DNA from: JAWWPY01 sp964412845
Lineage (GTDB): Bacteria; Actinomycetota; Actinomycetes; Streptosporangiales; Streptosporangiaceae
DNA length: 17,341 nucleotides
Direction of reading: 5' to 3'
Assembly (NCBI GenBank): GCA_964412845.1
Contig: CAYPQM010000151.1
Location: forward strand, 1 to 17,341
The notes under the pieces were generated by a model. The model was not told where the DNA came from. It was given only the letters and a program-made list of their open reading frames with translations, and did not search any database. The position numbers and the translations under genes were made by a program. Shown here in pieces: positions 6,930 through 14,642 of the stretch. The first letter of the stretch is position 1. Each line of letters begins with the position of its first letter.

Positions 6930-7205
6930 TGAGCCGGGCCCGTTCGGCCGCAGCGGCCGCCGGATGTGCGGCGGGCTCCTGTCCGGGGAACGCCCGGGAT
7001 GCTGTGCACCCAGCCTCCGTGCCTGTCATCGCTGCCTGACGGGCCGACGCTGGCTGCCGGGGCGGCGGAGGGTACCAACAAACGTTTGTCCTGAAAGCAC
7101 TGTAACCGGCTGATTCGGATCGGGCCAGGGTGATCCAGGCCTGCGGAGTGCGCCACTGCGCCGTGCGCCGCAACTACTGCCGCCCGGCCGGTCGCGCCCG
7201 CGTTG
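6930..7205 (-). promoter_or_regulatory. Upstream region of the SDR-M20-M19 operon with palindromic operator candidate
   Basis: This 276-bp gap between the Fpg-like gene and the SDR gene holds a perfect 12-bp palindrome, ACAAACGTTTGT, at 7078-7089. It sits in a locally AT-richer stretch, about 140 bp before the SDR start. Palindromes of this form are typical of TetR- or LacI-type repressor sites. No regulator gene lies next to it. A weak TTACAG / TTTGTT pair with 17-bp spacing on the minus strand would overlap the palindrome, but neither hexamer is close to consensus. The rest of the gap shows no supported gene. Confidence 0.45.
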
Positions 7206-8057
7206 TCAGGCCTCGGCGCGCGGCCGCTGCTCCGGCCGGAGGGCCTGCTCGCGTGAGCACCACCAGGTGGACCGGCCGCCGACCGTTCCGTGTTCCATCG
7301 GGGCGCCGTCCCGCGGGCAGGTGCCGCCGGGGTGGCGGGCCGCGATGACGTCGCCGGTGTGCGCGCCGCCGTTGGCGATGGCGGCGGCCAGGGCCGACTT
7401 CAGCGCGCGGTAGAGGCGATTGACCTGCGCCGCGGACAGGCTGTTGACCCGCGCCAGGGGCGACACCCGGGCCTGCCAGAGAATCTCGTCGGCCAGCAGG
7501 TTCCCGACGCCGGCCAGCTTGGACTGGTCGAGCAGCCGCGCCTTGACGGCGATCGTCCCCTTCGTGATCAGCACGCGGAACTCGGCCGGCGTGACCTCGG
7601 CGGCATCCGGGCCGAGCACGCCGATGTCGGGGTTGAGCCGGACCCGCCCCAGGCGGCGCGGGTCGAGCAGCACCAGGCTCCCGCCGTCCGCGAATGTGAG
7701 GCTGAAGCGGCTCCACACGGCCTGGCGCGGCCGGGTGTCATAGCGACGCGGATCGCCGCCTTCGGCCACTGCGCCGTCCGGGCCGGTGACCACGATGCGG
7801 CCACTCATGCCGAGATGGAGGCCAAGCTCCGGGCCGGGCCCAGCCGTGCCGCCCGTCCCGGACGTCTCCAGCCACATCGTCTTGCCGCGCCGGTGCGCGG
7901 CAGTAAGGCTGCGTCCCATCAGCGCGCTGCCCAGCTCGCCCGGGGAATGCGGTCGGCCGACATAGCTGTCGGAATCGTCGACGTCCACGATGCGCCGGTG
8001 CAGGGCCTGGTCGGCGATCAGGCGGCGGGCGGCCTCAACCTCGGGAAGTTCTGGCAC
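7206..8057 (-). CDS. Fpg/Nei-type DNA glycosylase with degenerate zinc finger
   Basis: A 283-residue base-excision repair enzyme that removes oxidised bases and nicks the abasic site. After initiator removal the N-terminus is PELPEVE: Pro2 is the Schiff-base nucleophile and Glu3 the acid. Lys59 in RRGKT contacts phosphate. LAGVGNLLADEILW around Asn186 is the helix-two-turn-helix. The C-terminal finger reads C247-x2-D250 and, sixteen residues on, C267-x2-E270, so two of the four usual cysteines are Asp and Glu. The arginine of GRSTWW (Arg262), which inserts into DNA, is kept. It is therefore an Fpg/Nei homologue with an altered metal site, and canonical MutM activity should not be assumed. Start is GTG at 8057 with GGGTGG just upstream. 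The alpha/beta hydrolase lies 98 bp upstream on the same strand. Confidence 0.92.
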   Translation of the reverse strand: MPELPEVEAARRLIADQALHRRIVDVDDSDSYVGRPHSPGELGSALMGRSLTAAHRRGKTMWLETSGTGGTAGPGPELGLHLGMSGRIVVTGPDGAVAEGGDPRRYDTRPRQAVWSRFSLTFADGGSLVLLDPRRLGRVRLNPDIGVLGPDAAEVTPAEFRVLITKGTIAVKARLLDQSKLAGVGNLLADEILWQARVSPLARVNSLSAAQVNRLYRALKSALAAAIANGGAHTGDVIAARHPGGTCPRDGAPMEHGTVGGRSTWWCSREQALRPEQRPRAEA

Positions 8058-8155
8058 CCACCCGTTCTACCGGTCCCGCGGACCTGCCGCAGCAACAGCT
8101 CATAGGTGACGCTGCTGCTGATGGGCCAGGCCAGCAGGAAGATCGAGCCGCGCGG

Positions 8156-9016
8156 CTATCCGCCGCGCACGCTGAACTTGGCGTGCTCCTTGAGCCAGCC
8201 CAGGGCCGCGGGGGCCGAGCTGAGGACCGAGATGTGCCCGTCGCCGGGACGCAGCCACAGCTGCGCCGAGCGGCAGCGCCCGGCCAGCCACTGGCCGTGC
8301 GAGCTGGGCACCATCCGGTCCTGGTCACCGTGCAGGATGAGGACGGGCGCGGTGATCTGGCCGGGGTCGAATCCCCACGAGGCGACAGAGGCCAGCAGGT
8401 CGTCCAGCATCCCGTCCGGGTCGCCGTCCAGGGCCGGCCCGACCACGCTGTCGAACCAGGACCAGGCGCCCTCCAGTGCGGCGTGGTCGGCCGGGGTGAA
8501 CATTTCCGGGTCGTACTCCGAAGACGCCAGGTAATGCTCAAGCGCGGCGCGTCCCCCGGCGGCGGCACGCGCTTCCCCGGCGCCGGCGGCAGCGAAGCCG
8601 TCGAACCAGTCCAGTCCTGCGGCGTCGAACGGGGCCGGCCCGGAGACGCTCACCGCGGCCAGCACCCGCTCGGGCAGCAGCGCCGCACAGGCCAGGGCGT
8701 GCGGGCCGCCGCCGGAATGGCCCAGCACCGCGAACTGGCCGATGCCCAGCGCATCGGCCATGCTGGCGACATCGGCAGCCACCGAGGCCACGTCCCGGCC
8801 CGGGTGCGGCGTGGAGCCGCCGTATCCGGGCCGGTCATGGGAGACCCAGCGGAGGCCGAGCCGGCCAGAATCGTGGAACAGCGGCTCGGGCGGCCGACCG
8901 ATGTTCGGCGTGCCGTGGTGATAGAAGACCGGGAGGCGGCCGGCATCACCCGCGCCCCAGTCGTACATGTGCAGCGTCCGGCCGTCCCCCAGCTCAAGAT
9001 CAGCCTCTGTCACCAT
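8156..9016 (-). CDS. Alpha/beta hydrolase
   Basis: A 286-residue soluble alpha/beta-fold hydrolase. The oxyanion motif YHHGTPN is at 32-38 and HDRPGYGGS at 60-68. The nucleophile elbow GHSGGG places Ser101, the acid Asp233 is in HGDQDRMVP and His261 is in DGHIS, so the triad is complete. The cap region between about 130 and 215 is Ala/Asp-rich. There is no signal peptide. The start at 9016 is well supported by AAGGAGG a few bases upstream. The family includes esterases, epoxide hydrolases, haloperoxidases and lactonases, and nothing visible selects between them. It is followed at 98 bp by the DNA glycosylase gene, possibly co-transcribed. Confidence 0.92.
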   Translation of the reverse strand: MVTEADLELGDGRTLHMYDWGAGDAGRLPVFYHHGTPNIGRPPEPLFHDSGRLGLRWVSHDRPGYGGSTPHPGRDVASVAADVASMADALGIGQFAVLGHSGGGPHALACAALLPERVLAAVSVSGPAPFDAAGLDWFDGFAAAGAGEARAAAGGRAALEHYLASSEYDPEMFTPADHAALEGAWSWFDSVVGPALDGDPDGMLDDLLASVASWGFDPGQITAPVLILHGDQDRMVPSSHGQWLAGRCRSAQLWLRPGDGHISVLSSAPAALGWLKEHAKFSVRGG

Positions 9017-9076
9017 GGCCCCTCCTTTTGGCCATCACGCTAGTCGGCGCGGCCGGAGCCTGCCGCGCACTGGTCA

Positions 9077-9151
9077 TCAGTCGCTGGCCGTGCAGCCAGG
9101 GCAGGCCGCGTCCCAGGCCGGGTCGAACATGACGTGCTCGGGAAGGGCCAT
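9077..9151 (-). pseudogene. 24-codon ORF resembling a DUF899 (thioredoxin-like) fragment
   Basis: An ATG at 9151 with GGAGG seven bases upstream opens a 24-residue frame. Its sequence HVMFDPAWDAACPGCTASD strongly recalls the HFMFDPxWDxGCPSCT active-site region of DUF899 thioredoxin-like proteins, including the CxxC pair. The remaining roughly 200 residues of such a protein are absent on both sides, and a TGA TGA follows directly. It is probably a remnant left by deletion, with the ribosome site kept or formed by chance. Alternatively it is a real CxxC micropeptide upstream of the hydrolase gene. The family resemblance is from memory, not from a search. Confidence 0.4.
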
Positions 9152-9189
9152 CACTACCTCCGGGGACTCGGCCAGCCACCTTGGGGTCG

Positions 9190-9202
9190 CCTATGAGATA
9201 GG
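9190..9202. promoter_or_regulatory. Palindromic operator candidate upstream of the cupin gene
   Basis: CCTAT GAG ATAGG is a perfect 5+5 inverted repeat with a three-base centre, ending 55 bases before the cupin start. It lies between the divergent hydrolase side and the cupin gene. The position suits a repressor or activator site for the cupin. No convincing -35/-10 pair can be named nearby. Confidence 0.3.
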
Positions 9203-9257
9203 ACTGACGTAACTGGCCTGACTAATCGGCCCCGCCATGGAACCTGAGGAGCGCGCC

Positions 9258-9815
9258 ATGAACGACAGCCCGGCTGCTTCACCGCACCCAGCCGCGCAGC
9301 AACCGGCGATCCCTCCGGATGACCCGCGGCGGCGGCTGACCGTCGCCCGCCCGGACGAGGACCAGGCTCTCCCGCACCTGGGGATCGTGGGGGACACCTA
9401 CACCATCCTGCTCACCGGCGAGGACACCGCCGGACGGTACACCCTCATCGATATGCATGTCCCGCCCGGTGGCGGTCCGCCGCCGCACCGTCACGACTTC
9501 GAGGAAACGTTCACCGTGCTCGACGGTGAAGTCGAGCTCAGCTTCCGCGGCGAGCACCTGGTCGCCCGGGCCGGGCAGACCGTCAACGTGCCGGCCAACG
9601 CGCCGCACGCCTTCACCAATGCCTCCAGCCGGCCGGCCCGGCTGCTGTGCATCTGCGCGCCGGCCGGGCAGGAGGAATTCTTCCTCGCCATCGGCGCTCC
9701 GGTCGGCACCCGGACGGAGCCGCCTCCCGGCCTTGACGAGGCCGGCCAGGCGGCGTTCATCGCGAAATCCGTGGCGCTCGCCCCGCAATACCGCACGCAA
9801 CTCCTGCCGCCCTGA
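9258..9815 (+). CDS. Single-domain cupin protein
   Basis: A 185-residue cytosolic beta-barrel protein. Motif 1 is at 71-90, GGGPPPHRHDFEETF with His77, His79 and Glu83. Motif 2 is GQTVNVPANAPHAFTN at 106-121 with His117. These four residues make the usual cupin metal site (Fe, Mn, Ni or Zn). The first 25 residues are Pro/Ala-rich and probably disordered. I chose ATG 9258 rather than 9237 because GAGGAG lies seven bases before it. Relatives include small dioxygenases, isomerases and sugar-binding or detoxification proteins. The sequence does not show which. It is transcribed alone and converges on the membrane-protein gene. Confidence 0.9.
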   Translation: MNDSPAASPHPAAQQPAIPPDDPRRRLTVARPDEDQALPHLGIVGDTYTILLTGEDTAGRYTLIDMHVPPGGGPPPHRHDFEETFTVLDGEVELSFRGEHLVARAGQTVNVPANAPHAFTNASSRPARLLCICAPAGQEEFFLAIGAPVGTRTEPPPGLDEAGQAAFIAKSVALAPQYRTQLLPP

Positions 9816-9842
9816 CCCGTTACCCGGGCCATGAGCCAGATC

Positions 9843-9859
9843 GGCTGATCCGGTCAGCC
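9843..9859. terminator. Candidate bidirectional terminator between cupin and membrane-protein genes
   Basis: GGCTGA TCCGG TCAGCC is a perfect six-base-pair stem with a five-base loop. It lies 28 bases after the cupin stop and 19 bases before the end of the convergent membrane-protein gene. There is no U-tract on either strand, which is common for terminators in high-GC actinomycetes. Confidence 0.4.
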
Positions 9860-9877
9860 ACACCAGGGCGCGAGGCG

Positions 9878-11209
9878 CTACAGGTAGAGCGCCTGGTGGG
9901 TGGCGGCGACGATGACGGCCAGCCCGGCAGCCAGGGCCAGCCCGCCCAGGCGGCGCCGCGACCCGAGCAGGATCAGCACCGCGAACAGGTACACCTCGTC
10001 GATGGACCGAAGATCGGCATGACCGGTCCAGATATCGGCCGACAGGACGCCGAGCTCGATGATGAACGCCACGAAAGCGAGCCGCTCGTATCCGGGCACC
10101 GCAGATGAGCGCAGCGAGGCGAGCGCGACCACGACGAAGGCCACGAGCGTGGCCACCTCAAGGAACCAGATGTAGGCCGCGCCGGTCGGCGGCCAGAGCA
10201 GGCCGAGGTTCAGCCGCACGGCATCGGCGAATTCGCCGAACGGCCGCCCGGTGCTGGAGTTACTGCCGAAACCTGTGCGCAGGATGAACGTCCCGGTAGC
10301 GGACCGGAGGACCAGCTGCCAGGTGCCGAAGGCAGTGACCGGCAGGCACCACGCGAGGCTGCCGGCGAGCCTGGCGCGCCGGGGTTCGCGGGCCGGGCTG
10401 GTGCGCTGGGGTTCGCCGGCTCGGCCGATGCGTCGGCGGACTGCTCTGATCAGACTGGTGAGGCCGATCGCCAGCGGCACGATGAGAACGGTCTCGCGGG
10501 TCAGCGCCCCGTAGGCCAGCAGCAGCCCGGCGAGCAGCGGGCGCCCGCGACGGTAGGCGAGTACGCCACCGAGCAGGCAGGCGGCAGCTACCGGCTCGGT
10601 CAGATCGCAGCCAACGCTGATGAAAAACCCGAAGTAGCCGGCCAGCAGCAGGCCGCACAGCGCGGGACGGCCGGAATCACGGGCGAGCATTCCGCCGAGC
10701 ACGCCGATAGCGGTCAGCGCGAGGACGTTGACCACGACGAGCGCGACCGGCACCCAGGCGTGCTGGCCGAGCGACACGAGCCAGGCCAGCGCCGGATAGC
10801 CGATCCGCTGCAGGCGGAACGGGGCGTCCATGGTGATCCCGAACGCGGAGCGGTGCAGGCTCGCCGGATCGAGGGCGAGCCGGTAATAGAACTGGCCGTC
10901 GTAACCGTTCGCGGGGAAGACGAACACGCCTCGCGGGACCTGGTCGCGGTGCGAATACGGCCAGGCCGCCCGGACGAACTTGGTGATGTTCCCCCCGGCC
11001 GCCAGCCAGCGGCGGAGCAGCACGAAACACAGCGATCCCGCCAGTGCGATCAGGCCGGCCACCCACGGCTGCTGCCGGAGAGCCTGTTGCCGGTGCGGCC
11101 ATTCCCATTGCACACTGATGGCGCCGGTCAGCGGCAGGGCTCCCATCAGGAGTCTTGCCGTGCGGCGCGCAGCTTTGTGCGGCACAGCGGGCCAGGGGGG
11201 CACCGTCAC
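9878..11209 (-). CDS. Polytopic membrane protein of a cell-surface glycan type (GT-C-like)
   Basis: About 443 residues from GTG 11209, with roughly ten hydrophobic segments (for example 50-66, 153-175, 183-200, 205-219, 226-256, 285-300, 350-366, 376-392, 405-416 and 422-438). The exported-side loop contains GYDGQFYYRLALDP at 102-115 followed by QRIGYPALAWL. This pattern is known from bacterial integral membrane proteins linked to surface glycopolymer formation and resembling GT-C glycosyltransferases. A basic Arg/Pro-rich loop lies at 255-282. The start is uncertain: GTG 11209, GTG 11203 and ATG 11149 are all possible and none has a clear ribosome site. The frame stays open upstream to 11431, but that part is Pro/Arg-rich and overlaps the next gene. 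It lies downstream of the GT4 gene on the same strand, consistent with a shared role in glycan or glycolipid assembly. Confidence 0.8.
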   Translation of the reverse strand: MTVPPWPAVPHKAARRTARLLMGALPLTGAISVQWEWPHRQQALRQQPWVAGLIALAGSLCFVLLRRWLAAGGNITKFVRAAWPYSHRDQVPRGVFVFPANGYDGQFYYRLALDPASLHRSAFGITMDAPFRLQRIGYPALAWLVSLGQHAWVPVALVVVNVLALTAIGVLGGMLARDSGRPALCGLLLAGYFGFFISVGCDLTEPVAAACLLGGVLAYRRGRPLLAGLLLAYGALTRETVLIVPLAIGLTSLIRAVRRRIGRAGEPQRTSPAREPRRARLAGSLAWCLPVTAFGTWQLVLRSATGTFILRTGFGSNSSTGRPFGEFADAVRLNLGLLWPPTGAAYIWFLEVATLVAFVVVALASLRSSAVPGYERLAFVAFIIELGVLSADIWTGHADLRSIDEVYLFAVLILLGSRRRLGGLALAAGLAVIVAATHQALYL

Positions 11210-11316
11210 TGATGCAGACCAGCACCGCAGGCAGGACAGCGAAGACCGCTGCGCCAGTGCCGCCACCCGGTCACCACCCGCCGGGGATCTACCTGCCGGG
11301 CGGCAACCTGGCCTGG

Positions 11317-11343
11317 CCGGGGGGGATCCTGAGCTCCCCCCGG
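11317..11343. terminator. Strong GC hairpin directly after the GT4 gene
   Basis: CCGGGGGG at 11317-11324 pairs perfectly with CCCCCCGG at 11336-11343 around an 11-base loop. On the minus strand it begins three bases after the stop codon of the GT4 gene and precedes the membrane-protein gene by about 100 bases. It looks like a U-less terminator or an attenuating or mRNA-stabilising stem between the two genes. The flanking 11210-11345 gap shows no other feature. Confidence 0.5.
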
Positions 11344-11345
11344 GA

Positions 11346-12551
11346 TCAACTGGCCGCCATCCGAGCGCTCGGGGCCGCGCCGGCCGGTGATGAGGCCTCC
11401 GGGCGCGGTGACGCCAGGTTGCCCAGGGCAACAGCGGTCAGCAAACCGTGCAGCGCCGTGGCCCCGCGTTTCCAGGTAACGCCGCCCGCGGCGAGCGCAC
11501 CTGCGGCGGACAGGCCGGCCGACACCGCGGGATCGGCCAGTATCGCCGCCAGCGCTGAGGCCCAGCCGGCCACGTCGCGGGGTGGCAGCAGGACGGCCGC
11601 TGATCCGGCCACTTCGGCCAGCGCGGGAATGTCGCTCGCCACCACGGGAAGGCCCGCCGCCATGGCCTCAAGCACGGGGAGCCCGTACCCCTCCGCGAGC
11701 GAGGGAAAAGCGAACACCGACGCGGCCCGGTACACCGCGGGCAGCCACTCGTCAGCCACTTCCGGCACAAGCCGCACCCTGGACTCCAGCCCCATCCTGG
11801 CGATCAGCCGGGGCAGCGGGTCCGGGAAGCTGGAATCGAAGTAGCCCACGATGACCAGTGACATGTCTGCGGGCAGCGCCGCCAGCGCGCGGACCAAGAC
11901 TTCATGATTCTTGTGCGGCCGGTGCGCGCCGACCGTGAGGATGAACTGGTCAGGCAGCCGGTAGTGACGGCGGGCAGCGGCCACCGCGGCTGCGCTGACC
12001 GTGCCGAACTGCCTGATGTCGACCCCGTTCGGCACCAGCGTCGGATGCGGGGCGGAAGGATAGTGCTGACGGATCTCGGCCAGGCTGGCCAGGGTGGGCG
12101 CCGTCGTCGCGGCGGTCCGCCGGAGCACGGTCCGGGTCGCCAGCTTCAGCCCGGCCTGGCGATGCCAGCCGCCAGCGAAGCCCACGTCACTCTCGATCGT
12201 GCAGTCATGAATGGTCACCACCAGCGGGCACGGGCGGATAAACGGGGTGAACGTCGGGTACGGGACGTACAGCACCGCCGCGCCGGCCGCGCGGATCAGC
12301 CGGGCCAGTTCCCAGCAGCGGTGCACCGCACCCAGCGTGATTTCGGTGCTGACCACGTCGGCATGCGGCGGCAATTCCGACAGCGGGAAGAGCTGCGCCC
12401 GGCCCGGGTTGACGAGCACGCGCAGGATCAGGCCATCGTCGCCCTGCGGCATGTGCGCGGCCAGTTTCATCACCGACCGGGCGATCCCGTGCGCGCCCGG
12501 CAGCCCGTTCACCCGTGCGTCGATGAGGATCGAGCGACGACCGCTAGCCAT
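11346..12551 (-). CDS. GT4 family glycosyltransferase
   Basis: A 401-residue GT-B fold enzyme transferring a sugar from a nucleotide (or lipid-linked) donor with retention. The N-terminal acceptor domain starts with SILIDARVNGLPGAHGIARS, showing the glycine-rich loop. VPNGVDIRQF at 173-182 begins the linker to the donor domain. LTVGAHRPHKNHEVL at 205-219 and FPSLAEGYGLPVLEAMAAG at 282-300 follow, the latter with the E-x7-E pair Glu287/Glu295 that binds the nucleotide sugar. The start at 12551 was chosen over upstream in-frame codons because GGAGCGG precedes it and the first strand begins right after it. No membrane segment is present. It is divergent from the ABC exporter and upstream of the membrane protein. 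The overall shape is mannosyl- or rhamnosyl-transferase-like, but donor and acceptor are unknown. Confidence 0.92.
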   Translation of the reverse strand: MASGRRSILIDARVNGLPGAHGIARSVMKLAAHMPQGDDGLILRVLVNPGRAQLFPLSELPPHADVVSTEITLGAVHRCWELARLIRAAGAAVLYVPYPTFTPFIRPCPLVVTIHDCTIESDVGFAGGWHRQAGLKLATRTVLRRTAATTAPTLASLAEIRQHYPSAPHPTLVPNGVDIRQFGTVSAAAVAAARRHYRLPDQFILTVGAHRPHKNHEVLVRALAALPADMSLVIVGYFDSSFPDPLPRLIARMGLESRVRLVPEVADEWLPAVYRAASVFAFPSLAEGYGLPVLEAMAAGLPVVASDIPALAEVAGSAAVLLPPRDVAGWASALAAILADPAVSAGLSAAGALAAGGVTWKRGATALHGLLTAVALGNLASPRPEASSPAGAAPSARMAAS

Positions 12552-12649
12552 ATGTCCGCTCCGCTGTTCAGCTGGGCGCCCCCCAGGGCCGGGCTCGGCC
12601 AGACCGCGGCGGGCACCAGGCCACCGTCCGTTCCGGCAGGGAAACCATT
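12552..12649. promoter_or_regulatory. Divergent intergenic region between the GT4 gene and the DrrA-like gene
   Basis: This 98-bp gap must hold the start signals for transcription in both directions. It carries GGAGCGG serving the minus-strand GT4 start and AGGGAAA serving the plus-strand GTG at 12650. No consensus -35/-10 pair is clear on either strand. Sharing one short gap favours coordinated control of the two arms of the putative glycolipid locus. Confidence 0.35.
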
Positions 12650-13699
12650 GTGCATGCACCACTGATGATCGAAGCCCGCGGGCTCGCCAAGTCATTCGGT
12701 TCCGCCCAGGCGCTGACCGGACTGGACCTGAGTGTCCCGGCCGGGACCACGATGTGCCTGCTCGGGCCCAACGGGGCCGGCAAGACCACCGCGGTGCGGA
12801 TACTCGCCACCCTGCTGCGCTCGGATGCCGGATGGGCCCGGGTGGCTGGCCACGATGTACGGGCGGACGGCGCCGCCGTGCGCCGGCGCATCGGGTTGTC
12901 CGGGCAGTACGCCTCGGTTGACGAGTGCCTGACCGGCCGGTCCAACCTCGTCATGATCGGCGAGCTGAGCCGGCTCCCGCGGCGCGAAGCCAAGCGCCGG
13001 GCGGCCGAATTGCTGGCCCAGTTTGACCTGGAGCAGGCCGCGGGGCGTCCGGTGCGCACCTACTCCGGCGGAATGCGGCGCCGGCTCGACCTCGCGGCCA
13101 GCCTGCTCGGCCGGCCCGGCGTCCTGTTCCTGGACGAGCCGACGACCGGGCTCGATCCGCGCAGCAGGCTGACCCTGTGGGGCATCATCCGCGATCTGGT
13201 CGGCGCAGGCACCACCGTGCTGCTGACGACCCAGTACCTGGAGGAGGCCGACCATCTCGCGGACCGGATCTGCGTCATCGACAACGGCCGGGTCACGGCC
13301 GAGGGAACCCCGGCCGAGCTCAAGGCCGGTGTCGGCCCCACCCACCTGCGGCTGGCCTTGCCGGCCGCCGCTTCGCTGACCCGGGCGGCTGAGATCCTGT
13401 CCGGCCACGCGGCCGGCCCGGTCCGCCGGCTGCCCGGTGCGGGCCGCCTGGAGGTGCCGGTCGTCCCGCGCACCGGGCTGGTTACCTACGTGATCCGGGC
13501 TCTCGACGCGGCCGGGATCGACGTGGACGACATCGCGCTGCGGCGGCCATCCCTCGACGATGTCTTCCACGCGCTGACCCGCCGGGAAGCCAGTCCCGGG
13601 CCAGAGCCGCCGCCTGGATCCGTGCTGCCGCCGGATGAGGGCCTGGCCCCCGGCGACGGGCTGGCCGCGGGCGCACCGGCCGGGGAGCGGGCCGCGTGA
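12650..13699 (+). CDS. DrrA-like ABC transporter ATP-binding protein
   Basis: A 349-residue ATPase subunit of an ABC-2 exporter of the daunorubicin-resistance (DrrA) type. Walker A is GPNGAGKTT at 39-47 and the Q-loop Gln86 is in GLSGQYASVDE. The signature is YSGGM at 138-142 and Walker B is VLFLDEP at 158-164. The usual switch His is Gln195 in TTQYLEEADHLAD, as in DrrA relatives. The typical C-terminal domain (RRPSLDDVFHALT) is followed by a Pro/Gly-rich tail from about 312. GTG at 12650 was chosen because AGGGAAA lies upstream; ATG 12665 is possible but has no ribosome site. The stop overlaps the permease start by four bases (GTGA). The cargo could be a drug, a lipid or a glycolipid; neighbouring glycosyltransferases favour a glycolipid. 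Confidence 0.95.
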   Translation: MHAPLMIEARGLAKSFGSAQALTGLDLSVPAGTTMCLLGPNGAGKTTAVRILATLLRSDAGWARVAGHDVRADGAAVRRRIGLSGQYASVDECLTGRSNLVMIGELSRLPRREAKRRAAELLAQFDLEQAAGRPVRTYSGGMRRRLDLAASLLGRPGVLFLDEPTTGLDPRSRLTLWGIIRDLVGAGTTVLLTTQYLEEADHLADRICVIDNGRVTAEGTPAELKAGVGPTHLRLALPAAASLTRAAEILSGHAAGPVRRLPGAGRLEVPVVPRTGLVTYVIRALDAAGIDVDDIALRRPSLDDVFHALTRREASPGPEPPPGSVLPPDEGLAPGDGLAAGAPAGERAA

Positions 13700-14610
13700 G
13701 CGCCATCACCGGGAACCCGCCCGGGGTGCGGGTTCCCGCCGTCCCGCAACCGGGCCAGCCCGGTCCGCCGGCCGCCACAGGCATCCCGCGGACAGTCCGG
13801 GCCAGGCTGCAGTGCCTGCGCTGGGCGCTCACCGACGTACGGGTGCTGACCTGGCGCACCCTGGCGCGGATCGGCACCACCCCGGAGCAACTGCTGAACG
13901 TCACCGTCCAGCCGCTGATCTTCGTGCTGCTGTTCAGCTATGTGTTCAACGGGGCCATCATCCTGCCAGGACATGGAAATTACCGGGAGTACCTCATCGC
14001 GGGCATCTTCGCCATCAACATGGGCGGCACCGCTCAGGGAGCGGCCATCGGCCTGGCGGTGGACCTGTCCACCGGGCTCATCGACCGGTTCCGGTCGCTC
14101 CCGATGTCGCGCGCGGCCGTACTGGCCGGCCGGACCCTGGCCGATCTCGTGATGACCCTGGCCGCTGCCCTGGTCACCGCGGTGAGCGGGCTCATCGTGG
14201 GCTGGCGGATCCACACCGGACCCGGCGACGTGCTGCTCGCGGCCGGGCTGGCCTTGCTCTTCGCCTACGCCGCCGCATGGGCGGGCGCATGCGTGGGGCT
14301 GCTGGCCCGGGGGGCGGAATCGGCCCAGGCGGTCGGGCTGACCGTCATCGTGCCCCTGTCGCTAACCTCCAACGCGTTCATTTCCACCGCCCGGCTGACT
14401 CCCTGGCTGCGTGATGTCGCGGACTGGAATCCGATCAGCGTGCTGGCGGCGGCCTGCCGCCAGTTGCTGGGCAACCCAGACCCCGCGGCGGCCATTCATT
14501 CCTGGCCCATGCAGCACCCGGAGCTGGCCTCGGCGCTCTGGTCGGTGACCTTGATCGCGGCACTGGCGCCGCTCGCAGTGTGGTTGTATGTCCGCCGGGC
14601 CCGGCGTTGA
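13696..14610 (+). CDS. DrrB-like ABC-2 type transporter permease
   Basis: A 304-residue membrane subunit partnering the preceding ATPase. A Pro/Gly-rich cytoplasmic N-terminus (1-35) and an amphipathic stretch precede six hydrophobic segments at about 67-89, 98-122, 147-169, 178-205, 211-229 and 279-299. IDRFRSLPMSR at 129-139 is the conserved cytoplasmic loop of the DrrB/ABC-2 family, and NPISVLAAACRQL at 245-257 is its second conserved block. It starts at GTG 13696 inside the four-base GTGA overlap with the ATPase stop, a clear sign of coupled translation. Two copies of each subunit would make the exporter. The next glycosyltransferase starts 32 bases downstream, so all four plus-strand genes probably form one operon. 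Confidence 0.93.
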   Translation: MSAITGNPPGVRVPAVPQPGQPGPPAATGIPRTVRARLQCLRWALTDVRVLTWRTLARIGTTPEQLLNVTVQPLIFVLLFSYVFNGAIILPGHGNYREYLIAGIFAINMGGTAQGAAIGLAVDLSTGLIDRFRSLPMSRAAVLAGRTLADLVMTLAAALVTAVSGLIVGWRIHTGPGDVLLAAGLALLFAYAAAWAGACVGLLARGAESAQAVGLTVIVPLSLTSNAFISTARLTPWLRDVADWNPISVLAAACRQLLGNPDPAAAIHSWPMQHPELASALWSVTLIAALAPLAVWLYVRRARR

Positions 14611-14642
14611 CCGCGGCGCCGGTGGGTCATGAGTTGCCGTTA

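Noticed and set aside
8183..9043. 286-codon plus-strand frame opposite the alpha/beta hydrolase
   Set aside because: It is the antisense of a gene with a complete catalytic triad and a strong ribosome site.
12692..13570. 292-codon minus-strand frame opposite the ABC ATPase
   Set aside because: The plus strand carries all ABC motifs, and the minus frame is compositionally biased antisense sequence.
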